Below are positions 1 to 6,515 of a DNA stretch of 6,515 bases, piece after piece (position 1 is the stretch's first letter; each line of letters begins with the position of its first letter). The notes under the pieces were generated by a model. It did no database searches. It was not told the DNA's origin and was given only the letters and a program-made list of their open reading frames with translations. The position numbers were made by a program, and so were the translations under genes. Source of the DNA: Alphaproteobacteria bacterium (lineage in GTDB: Bacteria > Pseudomonadota > Alphaproteobacteria > UBA11222). The stretch is from contig DMKG01000168.1 of the NCBI GenBank assembly GCA_003454415.1, positions 10,974 through 17,488 on the forward strand, read 5' to 3'.

Positions 1-265
1 CGAAGGCCTTGTCGGGACGCTGATGGAATTTGTTGGGAAAGAGGCGGCCGGGGCGCGCTTGCTGGGGCTGGCGTTGCGTCTGGCGCATACCCTTACCGGG
101 GGGACCGGGGGAATCCTGAACAATTGCCCGCTGCATCTGATCCCTAACGGGTTGCGCCTGCGTATTCCTGCGAAATTTGCCGATCTGGACGGCGAAGTGC
201 TGCGCAAACGCCTGCGTCAGTTGGCCAAGGCGCTCAACCGCGAAGCCCTGCTGGAGATTGGCTGA
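1..265 (+). CDS. ppx: Exopolyphosphatase (Ppx/GppA family), C-terminal fragment
   Basis: This is the last 87 codons of a gene that starts left of the window; the reading frame is open from base 2 and ends at TGA 263-265. The family hydrolyses terminal phosphates of inorganic polyphosphate, or of pppGpp for GppA, in the cytoplasm. The catalytic ASKHA core lies outside the window. What is visible is the C-terminal region: a helix with the pattern GARLLGLALRLAHTL, a beta-like stretch (LHLIPNGLRLRIPAKF) and a final basic helix (LRKRLRQLAKALNREALLE), which resembles the end of alphaproteobacterial Ppx proteins. The neighbours rnd and aspS fit, since ppx commonly sits beside them in this class. The gene converges on rnd with a 48-base gap and no convincing terminator. 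The family call is fairly safe; Ppx rather than GppA rests on context and the weak C-terminal match. Confidence 0.72.
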   Translation, partial: EGLVGTLMEFVGKEAAGARLLGLALRLAHTLTGGTGGILNNCPLHLIPNGLRLRIPAKFADLDGEVLRKRLRQLAKALNREALLEIG

Positions 266-313
266 AGATTTCCGGTTGCTCTGCTGGCGTGAGCCTGACC
301 GCAAAGCCCGTAT

Positions 314-1468
314 TTACGGTTCTACCGGCGTCAATACAATCTTGCCTTTTTTGATGGCGATCGCGAGTTTGCCATGCTTCAGATCGAGCGCGGCGTCGCC
401 AAATATTTGACGCCGCCAGCCCTGCAGGGCCGCCACCGGCGCATGGTCGTCTGCCGCGATATGCGCAAGATCGTCGCTTCCCGCCACCAGCCTGCTGGCG
501 ACGCCCTGGTCTTCGCAGAGGATTTTCAGCAGCACTTTCAGCAATTCCACGACGCTTCCATTCCCCGGGGGTCTGCCGCCGCGGTCGGGTAGTTCGGGAA
601 GTGCGTCTTCGGGAATGTCCCGCCCACGGGCAATAGCGTCCAGCAGGGGTTTGCCAAGTTTTCCTTCGGCAAACCCCGTGGTGACATGGCGCAGACGTCC
701 GAGCGCTTCCAGTGTTTGCGGCGGATGGGCGGCGATCTCCAGAAGCGCTTCCTCCCGGATGATGCGGTTGCGCGGTAGGTTGCGGGCCTGCGCCTCCTTT
801 TCACGCCAGGCCGCAATTTCGCGTAAGACCCCAAGAAAGCGGCGGTTGCCGCCCCGTGTCTTGATGCGCCGCCACGCTTCTTCGGGATGGCTGATATAGG
901 TGTTGGGATCGCTTAGTATGGCCATTTCTTCAGCAAGCCAGGCTTCGCGGCCATTTTTCTTCAACTGCCGCGCCAGCCATTCATAAACGCCGCGCAGATG
1001 CGTCACATCCTGCAGGGCGTAAGCCAGCTGGCGCTCACTGAGCGGCCGTGACGACCAATCGCTAAAACGCGAGCTTTTGTCGATATGCACCTTGCTGATT
1101 TTGCGCGCCAGGGTGTCATAGCCAACAGAATCGCCAAATCCGCATACCATGGCCGCCACCTGGGTGTCGAACATGGGTGTGGGGATCACGCCTGCGTCAT
1201 GGTGAAAGATTTCGATATCCTGGCGCGCGGCATGGAACACTTTCAGAACCCGGCTGTCGCGCATCAAATCAAAAAAAGGCGTCAGATCAATCTCCGTCCC
1301 CAGCGGATCGATCATGGCTTCTTCTTCGGGGCTGGCGATCTGGATCAGGCAAAGCTTCGGCCAGAAGGTTTTTTCCCGCAGAAACTCTGTATCCACGGTC
1401 ACATAGGGAGATTGGCTAAGGCGTGAGCAAAGCTGCGCCAGGGGCTGAGTGCTGGTGATGAGATTCAT
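314..1468 (-). CDS. rnd: Ribonuclease D (DEDDy 3'-5' exoribonuclease with HRDC domain)
   Basis: The 384-residue product has the usual RNase D length (the E. coli enzyme is about 375). RNase D trims the 3' ends of tRNA precursors and other small structured RNAs in the cytoplasm using two metal ions. The DEDDy exonuclease domain fills about residues 1-170. Exo I is [10 protein letters not shown] with D26 and E28; Exo II is [11 protein letters not shown] with D84; Exo III is YALQDVTHL with Y150 and D154. All catalytic positions are therefore present. An HRDC RNA-binding domain follows at about 205-290, around [16 protein letters not shown] and [16 protein letters not shown]; the C-terminal 90 residues may hold the second, degenerate HRDC-like fold known in this family. 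The ATG at 1468-1466 begins the expected N-terminus ([14 protein letters not shown]) but has no strong Shine-Dalgarno; a GGGAGG lies about 25 bases upstream. The gene is divergent from aspS and convergent with ppx. Confidence 0.95.
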   Translation of the reverse strand: MNLITSTQPLAQLCSRLSQSPYVTVDTEFLREKTFWPKLCLIQIASPEEEAMIDPLGTEIDLTPFFDLMRDSRVLKVFHAARQDIEIFHHDAGVIPTPMFDTQVAAMVCGFGDSVGYDTLARKISKVHIDKSSRFSDWSSRPLSERQLAYALQDVTHLRGVYEWLARQLKKNGREAWLAEEMAILSDPNTYISHPEEAWRRIKTRGGNRRFLGVLREIAAWREKEAQARNLPRNRIIREEALLEIAAHPPQTLEALGRLRHVTTGFAEGKLGKPLLDAIARGRDIPEDALPELPDRGGRPPGNGSVVELLKVLLKILCEDQGVASRLVAGSDDLAHIAADDHAPVAALQGWRRQIFGDAALDLKHGKLAIAIKKGKIVLTPVEP

Positions 1469-1513
1469 GAATCCAGCTATAAAGCATCAGCAGCCTCCCG
1501 TCGCGCTAAAAAC

Positions 1514-1542
1514 TTGACAATCGCGCGGCTTCCATGCCTTCT
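1514..1542 (+). promoter_or_regulatory. Candidate aspS promoter (TTGACA -35)
   Basis: A perfect TTGACA hexamer lies at 1514-1519 in the 99-base gap between the divergent rnd and aspS starts. The -10 position at 17 bases spacing (1537-1542, CCTTCT) is a poor match, so only the -35 half is convincing. Its distance to the aspS ATG at 1568 fits a leader of about 20 bases. No comparably good promoter for rnd is visible on the other strand; TATAGC close to its ATG is the best -10-like match. Confidence 0.4.
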
Positions 1543-1558
1543 CCCGCTTCTGGAAGTC

Positions 1559-1563
1559 GGGGA
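1559..1563 (+). promoter_or_regulatory. Ribosome binding site that sets the aspS start
   Basis: GGGGA lies four bases before the ATG at 1568, with a second purine run GGAAG at 1552-1556. Together with family-typical protein sequence beginning exactly at this ATG, it favours 1568 over the upstream in-frame TTG at 1514. That TTG is part of the -35-like hexamer and would add 18 residues that AspRS proteins lack. Confidence 0.6.
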
Positions 1564-1567
1564 ACAA

Positions 1568-3379
1568 ATGCATCAGTACAGAACGCACACCTGTGGCGAA
1601 TTACGCCCGGAACATGTTGGAAACAGCGTCCGTCTGTCCGGCTGGGTGCACAGGAAGCGCGACCATGGCGGATTGATCTTCATTGATCTGCGCGACCATT
1701 ACGGCGTGACCCAGTGCGTGCTGGAGCCTTCCGCCAGTGTGTTCGCCGCTGTGGAAACGGTCCGGCCGGAATGGGTGATTACCGTCACCGGGAAAGTGGT
1801 GGCCCGCGGGGAAGACACCGTGAATCCCAATCTGCCAACCGGCGCGATCGAATTGCGCATCGAGGAATTTTCCCTGATCTCCGAAGCCGAAGAACTGCCC
1901 CTTCCGGTGTTCGGCGAACCGAATTATCCCGAGGATATCCGCCTGCGTTACCGTTTTCTGGATTTGCGCCGGGAGAAGCTGCACCGCAATATCGTGCTGC
2001 GCAGCCAGGTGATCACATCCCTGCGGCGGCGCATGGAGACGCAGGGATTCACGGAATTCCAGACGCCCATCCTGACCGCGTCCAGCCCAGAGGGAGCGCG
2101 CGATTTTCTGGTGCCCAGCCGGCTGCATCCGGGCCAGTTCTATGCGCTGCCCCAGGCGCCGCAGCAATTCAAGCAGCTTATCATGGTGGCGGGCTTCGAC
2201 CGGTATTTCCAGATCGCCCCCTGTTTCCGCGATGAGGATGCGCGCGCCGACCGTTCGCCCGGGGAGTTCTACCAGCTTGATATCGAGATGTCCTTCGTCA
2301 CACAGGAGGACGTGTTTGCGGCTGTAGAGCCGGTATTGCATGGAGTTTTTGAGGAATTCGCCGCCGGCCGCGTGCTGCCGCCGCGCCCCTTTCCACGTAT
2401 TCCCTATTCCGAGGCGATGCTGAAATACGGCTCCGACAAGCCGGATTTGCGCAATCCGATCGAGATTTGCGATGTGACTGAATTTTTCGCGCTGGAGGCC
2501 GTCACCTTCAACGCCTTCAAGAAACCCATAGCCGCAGGGGGCGCCGTGCGCGCCATCCCTGCGCCCGGCTCGGCCAGCCAGCCCCGCAGTTTTTTCGACA
2601 AGCTCAATGAATGGGCGCGCGCCGATATGGGTGCGCCCGGTCTTGGCTATGTCATCCTGGAAGAAGAGGCCGGCGCGCTGGTGGGACGCGGCCCCATCGC
2701 CAAATTCATTCCTTCCGGCATCCTTGCCCGGATGGCGGCGAAGGCCGGGGCCGGGGCGGGGGATACGCTGTTCTTTGCCTGCGACAGGCCGGAGGCTGCG
2801 GCGGCGCTTGCGGGCGCCGCGCGTCTGCGTATCGGCGAGCAACTGGATATCTGTGAAAAGAATATCTTCCGCTTCTGCTGGATCACGGATTTTCCGATGT
2901 ATGAACGCGACGAGGCCACCGGCAAGATCGATTTTGGCCATAACCCGTTTTCCATGCCCCAGGGCGGTCTGGAGGCGCTGGACGCCGCCGATCCTCTCAG
3001 CATTCTGGCCTATCAATATGACATCGTCTGTAACGGCGTGGAATTGTCTTCAGGCGCCATTCGTAATCACCGGCCGGATATTATGTACAAGGCCTTCGCC
3101 ATAGCCGGCTATGACAGGGAAGCGGTCGATGACCGTTTCGGAGGGATGATCAAGGCGTTCAAATTTGGCGCGCCGCCTCATGGCGGCATTGCCCCGGGAG
3201 TGGACCGGATTGTCATGCTGCTGGCGGATGAACCAAATATCCGCGAGGTGATCCTGTTTCCCATGAACCAGCAGGCGCAGGATCTGCTGATGCAGGCGCC
3301 CGCGGCGGTCGCGCCGGAACAGTTGCGCGAATTGCATATCCGGCTTTCCCTGCCCGCCACGGACAAGAAGAGGACCTGA
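1568..3379 (+). CDS. aspS: Aspartate--tRNA ligase (AspRS; probable Asp/Asn non-discriminating type)
   Basis: The 603-residue class IIb aminoacyl-tRNA synthetase activates aspartate with ATP and charges tRNA(Asp) in the cytoplasm. The N-terminal OB-fold anticodon-binding domain covers about residues 1-105 ([19 protein letters not shown] at 25-43). Class II motif 1 lies around [10 protein letters not shown] (160-169). Motif 2 is [15 protein letters not shown] from 220, with ATP-binding R221. The bacterial GAD insertion domain occupies about 285-420. Motif 3 is GVDR at 544-547, with R547. The [11 protein letters not shown] block (287-297) is also family-typical. H33 in RDHGG is the residue associated with non-discriminating bacterial AspRS, whereas E. 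coli has Leu there; such enzymes also make Asp-tRNA(Asn) for GatCAB to amidate. A second reported determinant (Gly in P. aeruginosa, Lys in E. coli) appears to be D83 here, so discrimination is not settled. The gene ends 86 bases before the convergent gene at 3466. The family is certain; the tRNA specificity is inference. Confidence 0.97.
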   Translation: MHQYRTHTCGELRPEHVGNSVRLSGWVHRKRDHGGLIFIDLRDHYGVTQCVLEPSASVFAAVETVRPEWVITVTGKVVARGEDTVNPNLPTGAIELRIEEFSLISEAEELPLPVFGEPNYPEDIRLRYRFLDLRREKLHRNIVLRSQVITSLRRRMETQGFTEFQTPILTASSPEGARDFLVPSRLHPGQFYALPQAPQQFKQLIMVAGFDRYFQIAPCFRDEDARADRSPGEFYQLDIEMSFVTQEDVFAAVEPVLHGVFEEFAAGRVLPPRPFPRIPYSEAMLKYGSDKPDLRNPIEICDVTEFFALEAVTFNAFKKPIAAGGAVRAIPAPGSASQPRSFFDKLNEWARADMGAPGLGYVILEEEAGALVGRGPIAKFIPSGILARMAAKAGAGAGDTLFFACDRPEAAAALAGAARLRIGEQLDICEKNIFRFCWITDFPMYERDEATGKIDFGHNPFSMPQGGLEALDAADPLSILAYQYDIVCNGVELSSGAIRNHRPDIMYKAFAIAGYDREAVDDRFGGMIKAFKFGAPPHGGIAPGVDRIVMLLADEPNIREVILFPMNQQAQDLLMQAPAAVAPEQLRELHIRLSLPATDKKRT

Positions 3380-3452
3380 CGGGATCTGCCGTCGGATCGC
3401 GTTGAGGTCCCACAGCCGTATGTGTGTGCGAAGCGCCGCAATGAAATGGCAG

Positions 3453-3466
3453 GGCGGGAATCCGCC
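3453..3466. terminator. Small GC hairpin between two convergent genes
   Basis: GGCGG (3453-3457) and CCGCC (3462-3466) can form a five-base-pair stem with a four-base loop. It touches the TAG stop codon of the - strand gene that ends at 3466. Neither strand has a clear T-run after the stem, so it is at best a weak or factor-assisted end signal. A second small inverted repeat, GACGG / CCGTC at 3378-3393, sits right at the aspS stop codon. The gap otherwise shows nothing recognisable. Confidence 0.25.
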
Positions 3467-4674
3467 TATCCCTCCGCCGTCTTTCTGGGCGCGGCCTGCT
3501 GGCTGCCGGTGGAAGCGGCAGGCAGAGTCACGCTTACCAGATCGCGGGTGGATCGTCCGACCCGTTCGCACAGGATCAGCGACAGATTGAACAGCACCTT
3601 GGCGGCGATGGCGGGCATTTTCACCATGATGCGCTGGACGATTTCCTGATTCAGCACCAGCAATTCCGTTTCGTCCGTTGTCACCACATCTGCGGTGCGG
3701 GGCGCTTCCGACAGATAGGCAAGCTCGCCGAAAATATCCCCGCGTTTCAGACGCGCCACTTCCGATTTTTCCGGGCCCGCCAGCACGCGTACTTCGCCAG
3801 ACAGGATCACGAACATCTCGCGTCCGAACTGGCCGGCTTTGAGAATTGGCACATCCTGCCGGCAATTCAGCACGGAGCCTGCGCGGATAAACGCCATGGC
3901 TTCCGCGTAATCCAGTCCCTCCAGCAAGGGGACGCCAGCAGTTGGCGGCTGGTTCAGTTTGCGCGCCAGAAAATGCCAGAACTCTTCATCCGCCATGGCG
4001 GCGGGAACAGGAGCCAGCGCATAATCGGGAAAATTGCGCGCGAACCAGTTTCCGGTAATCACCGGATTGGTCATGTTCCGGGCGATTTTGACGAGGGGTG
4101 AATTCACCCGGGTCAAATGCGAAAAATCTTCTGTCAGGAGAACCATGGGAACCTGATAGCCAAGTTCTTCATCCACAAAGTTTTCCCGGAAGCGGCGATA
4201 GCCAAGCCTCTGATAGAGAGGGACGAGACTTGGGCTGCATTGGCTGAAGTCGAATCGGCTGCCATGCTGGCGGGCAAGCTTGTACACGGCGCATAACGCA
4301 AGAGAGGCGGCCATGCTGCTTGCCCATTTGGGTGAGATGATCAATTGACCGCTCAAAGAGAGGGATTCAACGCCAAATTCCCGGAAAACTCCAAAACCCT
4401 GAGTGAGATGGGCGAGAGACGGATCCGTCAGGCCGGTATTCAACCGCACCGCTGCGGCGATTTCCCGCTTGTTAGCATCCGCGACATAAATCTGCATCGC
4501 GGATTGATCCAGCCGGTCGCTGAGCGTTTTCCTTCCATGATCGGCGGCAGGCGGATCCTCCCCCAACTGGGTGACCTTAACCCCATAACGGAACTGGAAA
4601 ATGCGGAAAAAATCCGCCTCATCAGTGGCGGTGAAAACCTGCAATTTCGCATTCTGTCCAGTCGTATCGCTCAT
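3466..4674 (-). CDS. GNAT/FeeM-like acyltransferase fused to a cyclic-nucleotide-binding domain
   Basis: This 402-residue two-domain protein has no signal peptide or membrane segment, so it should be cytoplasmic. Residues about 12-190 look like the GNAT / acyl-homoserine-lactone synthase / FeeM N-acyl amino acid synthase fold: FRIFQFRYGVKV (22-33) with R29, ADHGRK (44-49), a DRLD pair (D53, D56) like the acidic motif of LuxI and FeeM proteins, a strand ending AAVRLNTG (74-81), and LYQRLGYRRF (153-162), a GNAT-like C-terminal signature. After a linker of about 60 residues, 250-372 form a cyclic-nucleotide-binding domain: GREMFVILSGEVRVL (284-298) and the phosphate-binding cassette GDIFGELAYLSEAPRTADV (312-330). 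Its Glu317 and Arg326, which contact ribose and cyclic phosphate in CAP/PKA-type domains, are kept, so ligand binding is plausible. The last 20 residues are low-complexity. There is no helix-turn-helix, so it is not a Crp/Fnr transcription factor. The ATG at 4674 lacks a clear Shine-Dalgarno. It appears monocistronic. Substrate and acyl donor are unknown; a GNAT protein acetylase is an alternative. Confidence 0.85.
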   Translation of the reverse strand: MSDTTGQNAKLQVFTATDEADFFRIFQFRYGVKVTQLGEDPPAADHGRKTLSDRLDQSAMQIYVADANKREIAAAVRLNTGLTDPSLAHLTQGFGVFREFGVESLSLSGQLIISPKWASSMAASLALCAVYKLARQHGSRFDFSQCSPSLVPLYQRLGYRRFRENFVDEELGYQVPMVLLTEDFSHLTRVNSPLVKIARNMTNPVITGNWFARNFPDYALAPVPAAMADEEFWHFLARKLNQPPTAGVPLLEGLDYAEAMAFIRAGSVLNCRQDVPILKAGQFGREMFVILSGEVRVLAGPEKSEVARLKRGDIFGELAYLSEAPRTADVVTTDETELLVLNQEIVQRIMVKMPAIAAKVLFNLSLILCERVGRSTRDLVSVTLPAASTGSQQAAPRKTAEG

Positions 4675-4683
4675 ACGCTTTAA

Positions 4684-4725
4684 ATAATCACGCGAGCATG
4701 AATACAGGGTTAAGAAACCGGTAAA
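4684..4725 (-). promoter_or_regulatory. Candidate promoter with CtrA-like box for the acyltransferase-cNMP gene
   Basis: On the - strand, TTAC-N7-TTAAC (4724 down to 4709) matches the CtrA consensus TTAA-N7-TTAAC at eight of nine positions. Its right half (TTAACC, 4713-4708) can act as a -35, followed at 18 bases by GATTAT (4689-4684) as a -10, an arrangement known at CtrA-activated promoters. Transcription would then start within a few bases of the ATG at 4674, giving a nearly leaderless mRNA, which agrees with the missing Shine-Dalgarno. An alternative pair is TTTACC (4725-4720) and TATTCA (4704-4699), with only 15 bases of spacing. The region is AT-rich, so chance matches are possible. Confidence 0.35.
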
Positions 4726-4732
4726 TTTTAGT

Positions 4733-4759
4733 AAAAAAGGGGCCGCGCTTGGCGGCCCC
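4733..4759 (-). terminator. Rho-independent terminator of nrdJ
   Basis: Read on the - strand, GGGGCCGC (4759-4752) pairs perfectly with GCGGCCCC (4746-4739) around a five-base loop, and the stem is followed at once by six T (4738-4733). An eight-base-pair GC-only stem plus a T-run is a textbook intrinsic terminator. It ends the nrdJ transcript about 110 bases after its stop codon and separates it from the gene starting at 4674. Read on the + strand the stem is preceded, not followed, by the A/T run, so it is directional. Confidence 0.9.
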
Positions 4760-4777
4760 AGTTTACAGCAGGGAAGA

Positions 4778-4797
4778 CTCCGATGACTTATTCGGAG
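4778..4797 (-). other. Hairpin in the nrdJ 3' untranslated region
   Basis: CTCCGA (4778-4783) and TCGGAG (4792-4797) form a six-base-pair stem with an eight-base loop, upstream of the strong terminator on the nrdJ transcript. There is no T-run after it. It could protect the mRNA 3' end or be chance. The rest of 4798-4868 is AT-rich (TTAATTTCCC followed by TTAATTTTTC at 4828-4847) with nothing recognisable. Confidence 0.3.
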
Positions 4798-4868
4798 ATA
4801 CGCAACGCAACAGAACAGGCGGTATGCTTAATTTCCCTTAATTTTTCAATAAATTTTCCGGTTTTCTC

Positions 4869-6515
4869 TCATGAGCAGCCGCTGGTCGCCCCGCAGGTAT
4901 TGCATTTCAGGCAGGTGCCATTGCGCACCAGGGTGAAATTCCCGCATTCGCCGCAATTCTCCCCTTCATAGCCTTTGATCCGGGCTTCCATGCGCAGGCT
5001 GACCTGGGCGTCATGGCCGCCAGAACCGCCAGCGCTCAACATGACGCTTTCCACCGCCACCGCCGCGCCGGCCCCCACGCGCATTTCATTGAGCATGACT
5101 GTTTCAGGAGCGGCCCGTTCTTCTTTCTCCTGTTTCGCGCTCCCCCCCGGCAGCACCACAAGACGGTTGCGCAACAGGCCCGTGCTCGCCACGCGCTGCA
5201 CCTGAGCGGTGATCGCCGTGACTTCCTCCACCCCCGTCCCCATGGCGTCAAACCGGTATTCACTGGGTTCCACATGGCCCAGATCGCTGCGCCCCAGATA
5301 GGAGATCGCCAGTTCCCGGAACACGTAATCGACGATGGAAGTGGCGCTCTTGATAGCGTCATTGCCCTGCACCATGCCGGCCGGTTCGAACCGGGTAAAG
5401 GTGAAGGCGTCGACAAACTCTTCCAGCGGCACGCCATATTGCAGGCCAATGGAAATGGCGATGGCGTAATTGTTCATCAGGCTCCGGATGGCCGCGCCTT
5501 CCTTGTGCATGTCGATGAAGATTTCTCCCAGGCTGCCGTCTTCATATTCGCCCGTGCGCAGGTAAACCTTGTGTCCGCCCACAGTGGCTTTCTGAGTGTA
5601 GCCTTTGCGCCGGTGGGGCAGGCGACGCCGAACGGAGGTTTTTCCGCTCTCTTCCGCCGTGTGGATGGCGAGCTGTTCCGCCACAAGCTGCGCCCGCGCC
5701 GCCGCCGGCGCTTCGATGATGTTTTCCACGGTCTCCTGGGCCGTTTCCGCGTCATGATCGAGGATTTGCGCGTTCAGGGGCTGGCTGAGCTTGGACCCAT
5801 CACGGTACAGCGCGTTGGCCTTGAGACCCAGACGCCAGGATTTCATATAGGCGCTGGCGCATTCGTCGATGCTGGCGCTATTCGGCATGTTGATCGTTTT
5901 GGAAATGGCGCCGGAAATGAACGGCTGACAGGCCGCCATCATCTCGATATGGCTTTCGGCGCTGAGATAGCGGGTGCCGGTGCGGCCGCAGGGGTTGGCG
6001 CAATCGAACACCGGCAGATGTTCCTCGCGCAATCCGGGCGCGCCTTCCAGGGTCATGGCGCCGCAGCAGTAAAGATTGGCCGCATCGATCTCGTCTGCCG
6101 TGAAGCCGAGCGCCGCCAGCATATTGAAGTTCAGATCATCGAGCTGCTCCGCAGAGAAGCCCAGCACGCCGGTACAGAATTCATCCCCGAGCGACCATCT
6201 GTTGAAAGCGAATTTGATATCGAATGCGGCAGCCAGTCCGTCTTCAATGGCGGCCAATTGTCCATCGCCAAAGCCGCGCTGGCGCAAGGCTTCATGGGAA
6301 ACCCCCGGCGCGCCGGCCAGTGTGCCATGGCCGACCGCATAGGCGGTGATGGCGTCGATCTGTTCCGGCGTGTAGTTCAGCACGCGCAGCGCCTGCGGAA
6401 CCGTCTGGTTGATGATCTTGAAATAACCCCCGCCAGCCAGTTTCTTGAATTTGACCAGGGCGAAATCCGGCTCGATCCCCGTAGTGTCGCAATCCATCAC
6501 CAGGCCGATCGTGCC
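4869..6515 (-). CDS. nrdJ: Adenosylcobalamin-dependent (class II) ribonucleotide reductase, C-terminal part
   Basis: The frame is open from the right edge (6515) to TGA 4871-4869, so 548 C-terminal residues are visible and the start lies outside; the family in this class is about 1,200 residues. Class II enzymes reduce ribonucleotides to deoxyribonucleotides with a B12-derived thiyl radical, independent of oxygen. Residues here are counted from the edge. [13 protein letters not shown] (1-13) is the conserved core segment near the end of the ten-stranded barrel; the catalytic cysteine is upstream. A helical insert with repeated modules spans about 45-175, then [14 protein letters not shown] (198-211) returns to the conserved barrel. 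A TSCPD-type domain covers about 305-410 ([35 protein letters not shown]). The tail holds six cysteines (C521, C524, C535, C538, C541, C547) in CxxC patterns, suited to zinc binding and/or passing reducing equivalents to the active site. The gene ends in its own terminator. Family assignment is very secure. Confidence 0.96.
   Translation of the reverse strand, partial: GTIGLVMDCDTTGIEPDFALVKFKKLAGGGYFKIINQTVPQALRVLNYTPEQIDAITAYAVGHGTLAGAPGVSHEALRQRGFGDGQLAAIEDGLAAAFDIKFAFNRWSLGDEFCTGVLGFSAEQLDDLNFNMLAALGFTADEIDAANLYCCGAMTLEGAPGLREEHLPVFDCANPCGRTGTRYLSAESHIEMMAACQPFISGAISKTINMPNSASIDECASAYMKSWRLGLKANALYRDGSKLSQPLNAQILDHDAETAQETVENIIEAPAAARAQLVAEQLAIHTAEESGKTSVRRRLPHRRKGYTQKATVGGHKVYLRTGEYEDGSLGEIFIDMHKEGAAIRSLMNNYAIAISIGLQYGVPLEEFVDAFTFTRFEPAGMVQGNDAIKSATSIVDYVFRELAISYLGRSDLGHVEPSEYRFDAMGTGVEEVTAITAQVQRVASTGLLRNRLVVLPGGSAKQEKEERAAPETVMLNEMRVGAGAAVAVESVMLSAGGSGGHDAQVSLRMEARIKGYEGENCGECGNFTLVRNGTCLKCNTCGATSGCS

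Noticed and set aside
1514..1567. An in-frame upstream TTG start for aspS at 1514
   Set aside because: The extra 18 residues do not resemble the AspRS N-terminus, the TTG is part of the TTGACA element, and a good ribosome binding site precedes the ATG at 1568.
2735..2762. GC-only low-complexity run inside aspS
   Set aside because: It simply encodes an Ala/Gly-rich segment (AKAGAGAGD) in the GAD insertion domain and keeps the frame.
1601..3016. A 471-codon open frame on the - strand opposite aspS
   Set aside because: It lies wholly inside a certain aspS gene, and its translation is rich in Arg, Gly and His with no recognisable domain. Such long antisense frames are common in GC-rich genes.
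3378..3393. Inverted repeat GACGG / CCGTC as an aspS terminator
   Set aside because: The stem is only five base pairs, it overlaps the stop codon, and no T-run follows.
3050..3865. A 271-codon open frame on the - strand spanning the aspS 3' end and the end of the next gene
   Set aside because: It overlaps two well-supported genes in another frame, shows no family resemblance and has Arg/Gly-rich shadow composition.
4345..4683. A 112-codon + strand frame across the start of the acyltransferase-cNMP gene
   Set aside because: It is almost entirely antisense to a supported gene, and its product shows no domain or hydrophobic pattern.
4828..4841. TTAA-N6-TTAA as a second CtrA site
   Set aside because: The spacer is six bases instead of seven, the stretch is AT-rich, and it lies just after the nrdJ stop rather than at a promoter.
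4783..4971. A 62-codon + strand frame in the gap and the nrdJ 3' end
   Set aside because: About half overlaps the conserved cysteine tail of nrdJ in antisense, and there is no Shine-Dalgarno or recognisable product.

Overview
The window carries chromosomal housekeeping genes of what looks like an alphaproteobacterium. The evidence is the ppx / rnd / aspS neighbourhood, the alphaproteobacterial style of the AspRS motifs, and a large B12-dependent (class II) ribonucleotide reductase of the type common in that class. Base composition is fairly GC-rich and even across the genes. I see no insertion sequence, phage gene, tRNA, rRNA or CRISPR array. There is no gene-free stretch longer than 300 bases; the longest gap is about 194 bases (4675-4868).

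Layout from left to right: (1) the 3' end of an exopolyphosphatase-family gene (ppx) on the + strand; (2) a complete ribonuclease D gene (rnd) on the - strand, convergent with ppx; (3) a 99-base divergent gap with a TTGACA element, then a complete aspartyl-tRNA synthetase gene (aspS) on the + strand, best started at 1568; (4) a complete - strand gene, convergent with aspS, for a two-domain protein: an N-terminal acyltransferase-like domain resembling GNAT / LuxI / FeeM N-acyl amino acid synthases and a C-terminal cyclic-nucleotide-binding domain; (5) a 194-base gap with a strong rho-independent terminator for the next gene and a candidate promoter with a CtrA-like box for gene 4; (6) the 3' part (548 codons) of a class II ribonucleotide reductase gene (nrdJ) on the - strand, running off the right edge.

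The first three genes serve basic RNA, polyphosphate and translation metabolism, and nrdJ supplies deoxynucleotides. They share location rather than a pathway. The gene at 3466-4674 is the least ordinary item. It is an apparently monocistronic acyltransferase-cNMP sensor fusion, insulated by the nrdJ terminator, with a possible cell-cycle-regulator (CtrA) site over its promoter. It could link a second messenger to production of an acylated small molecule or to protein acylation; that function is inference.
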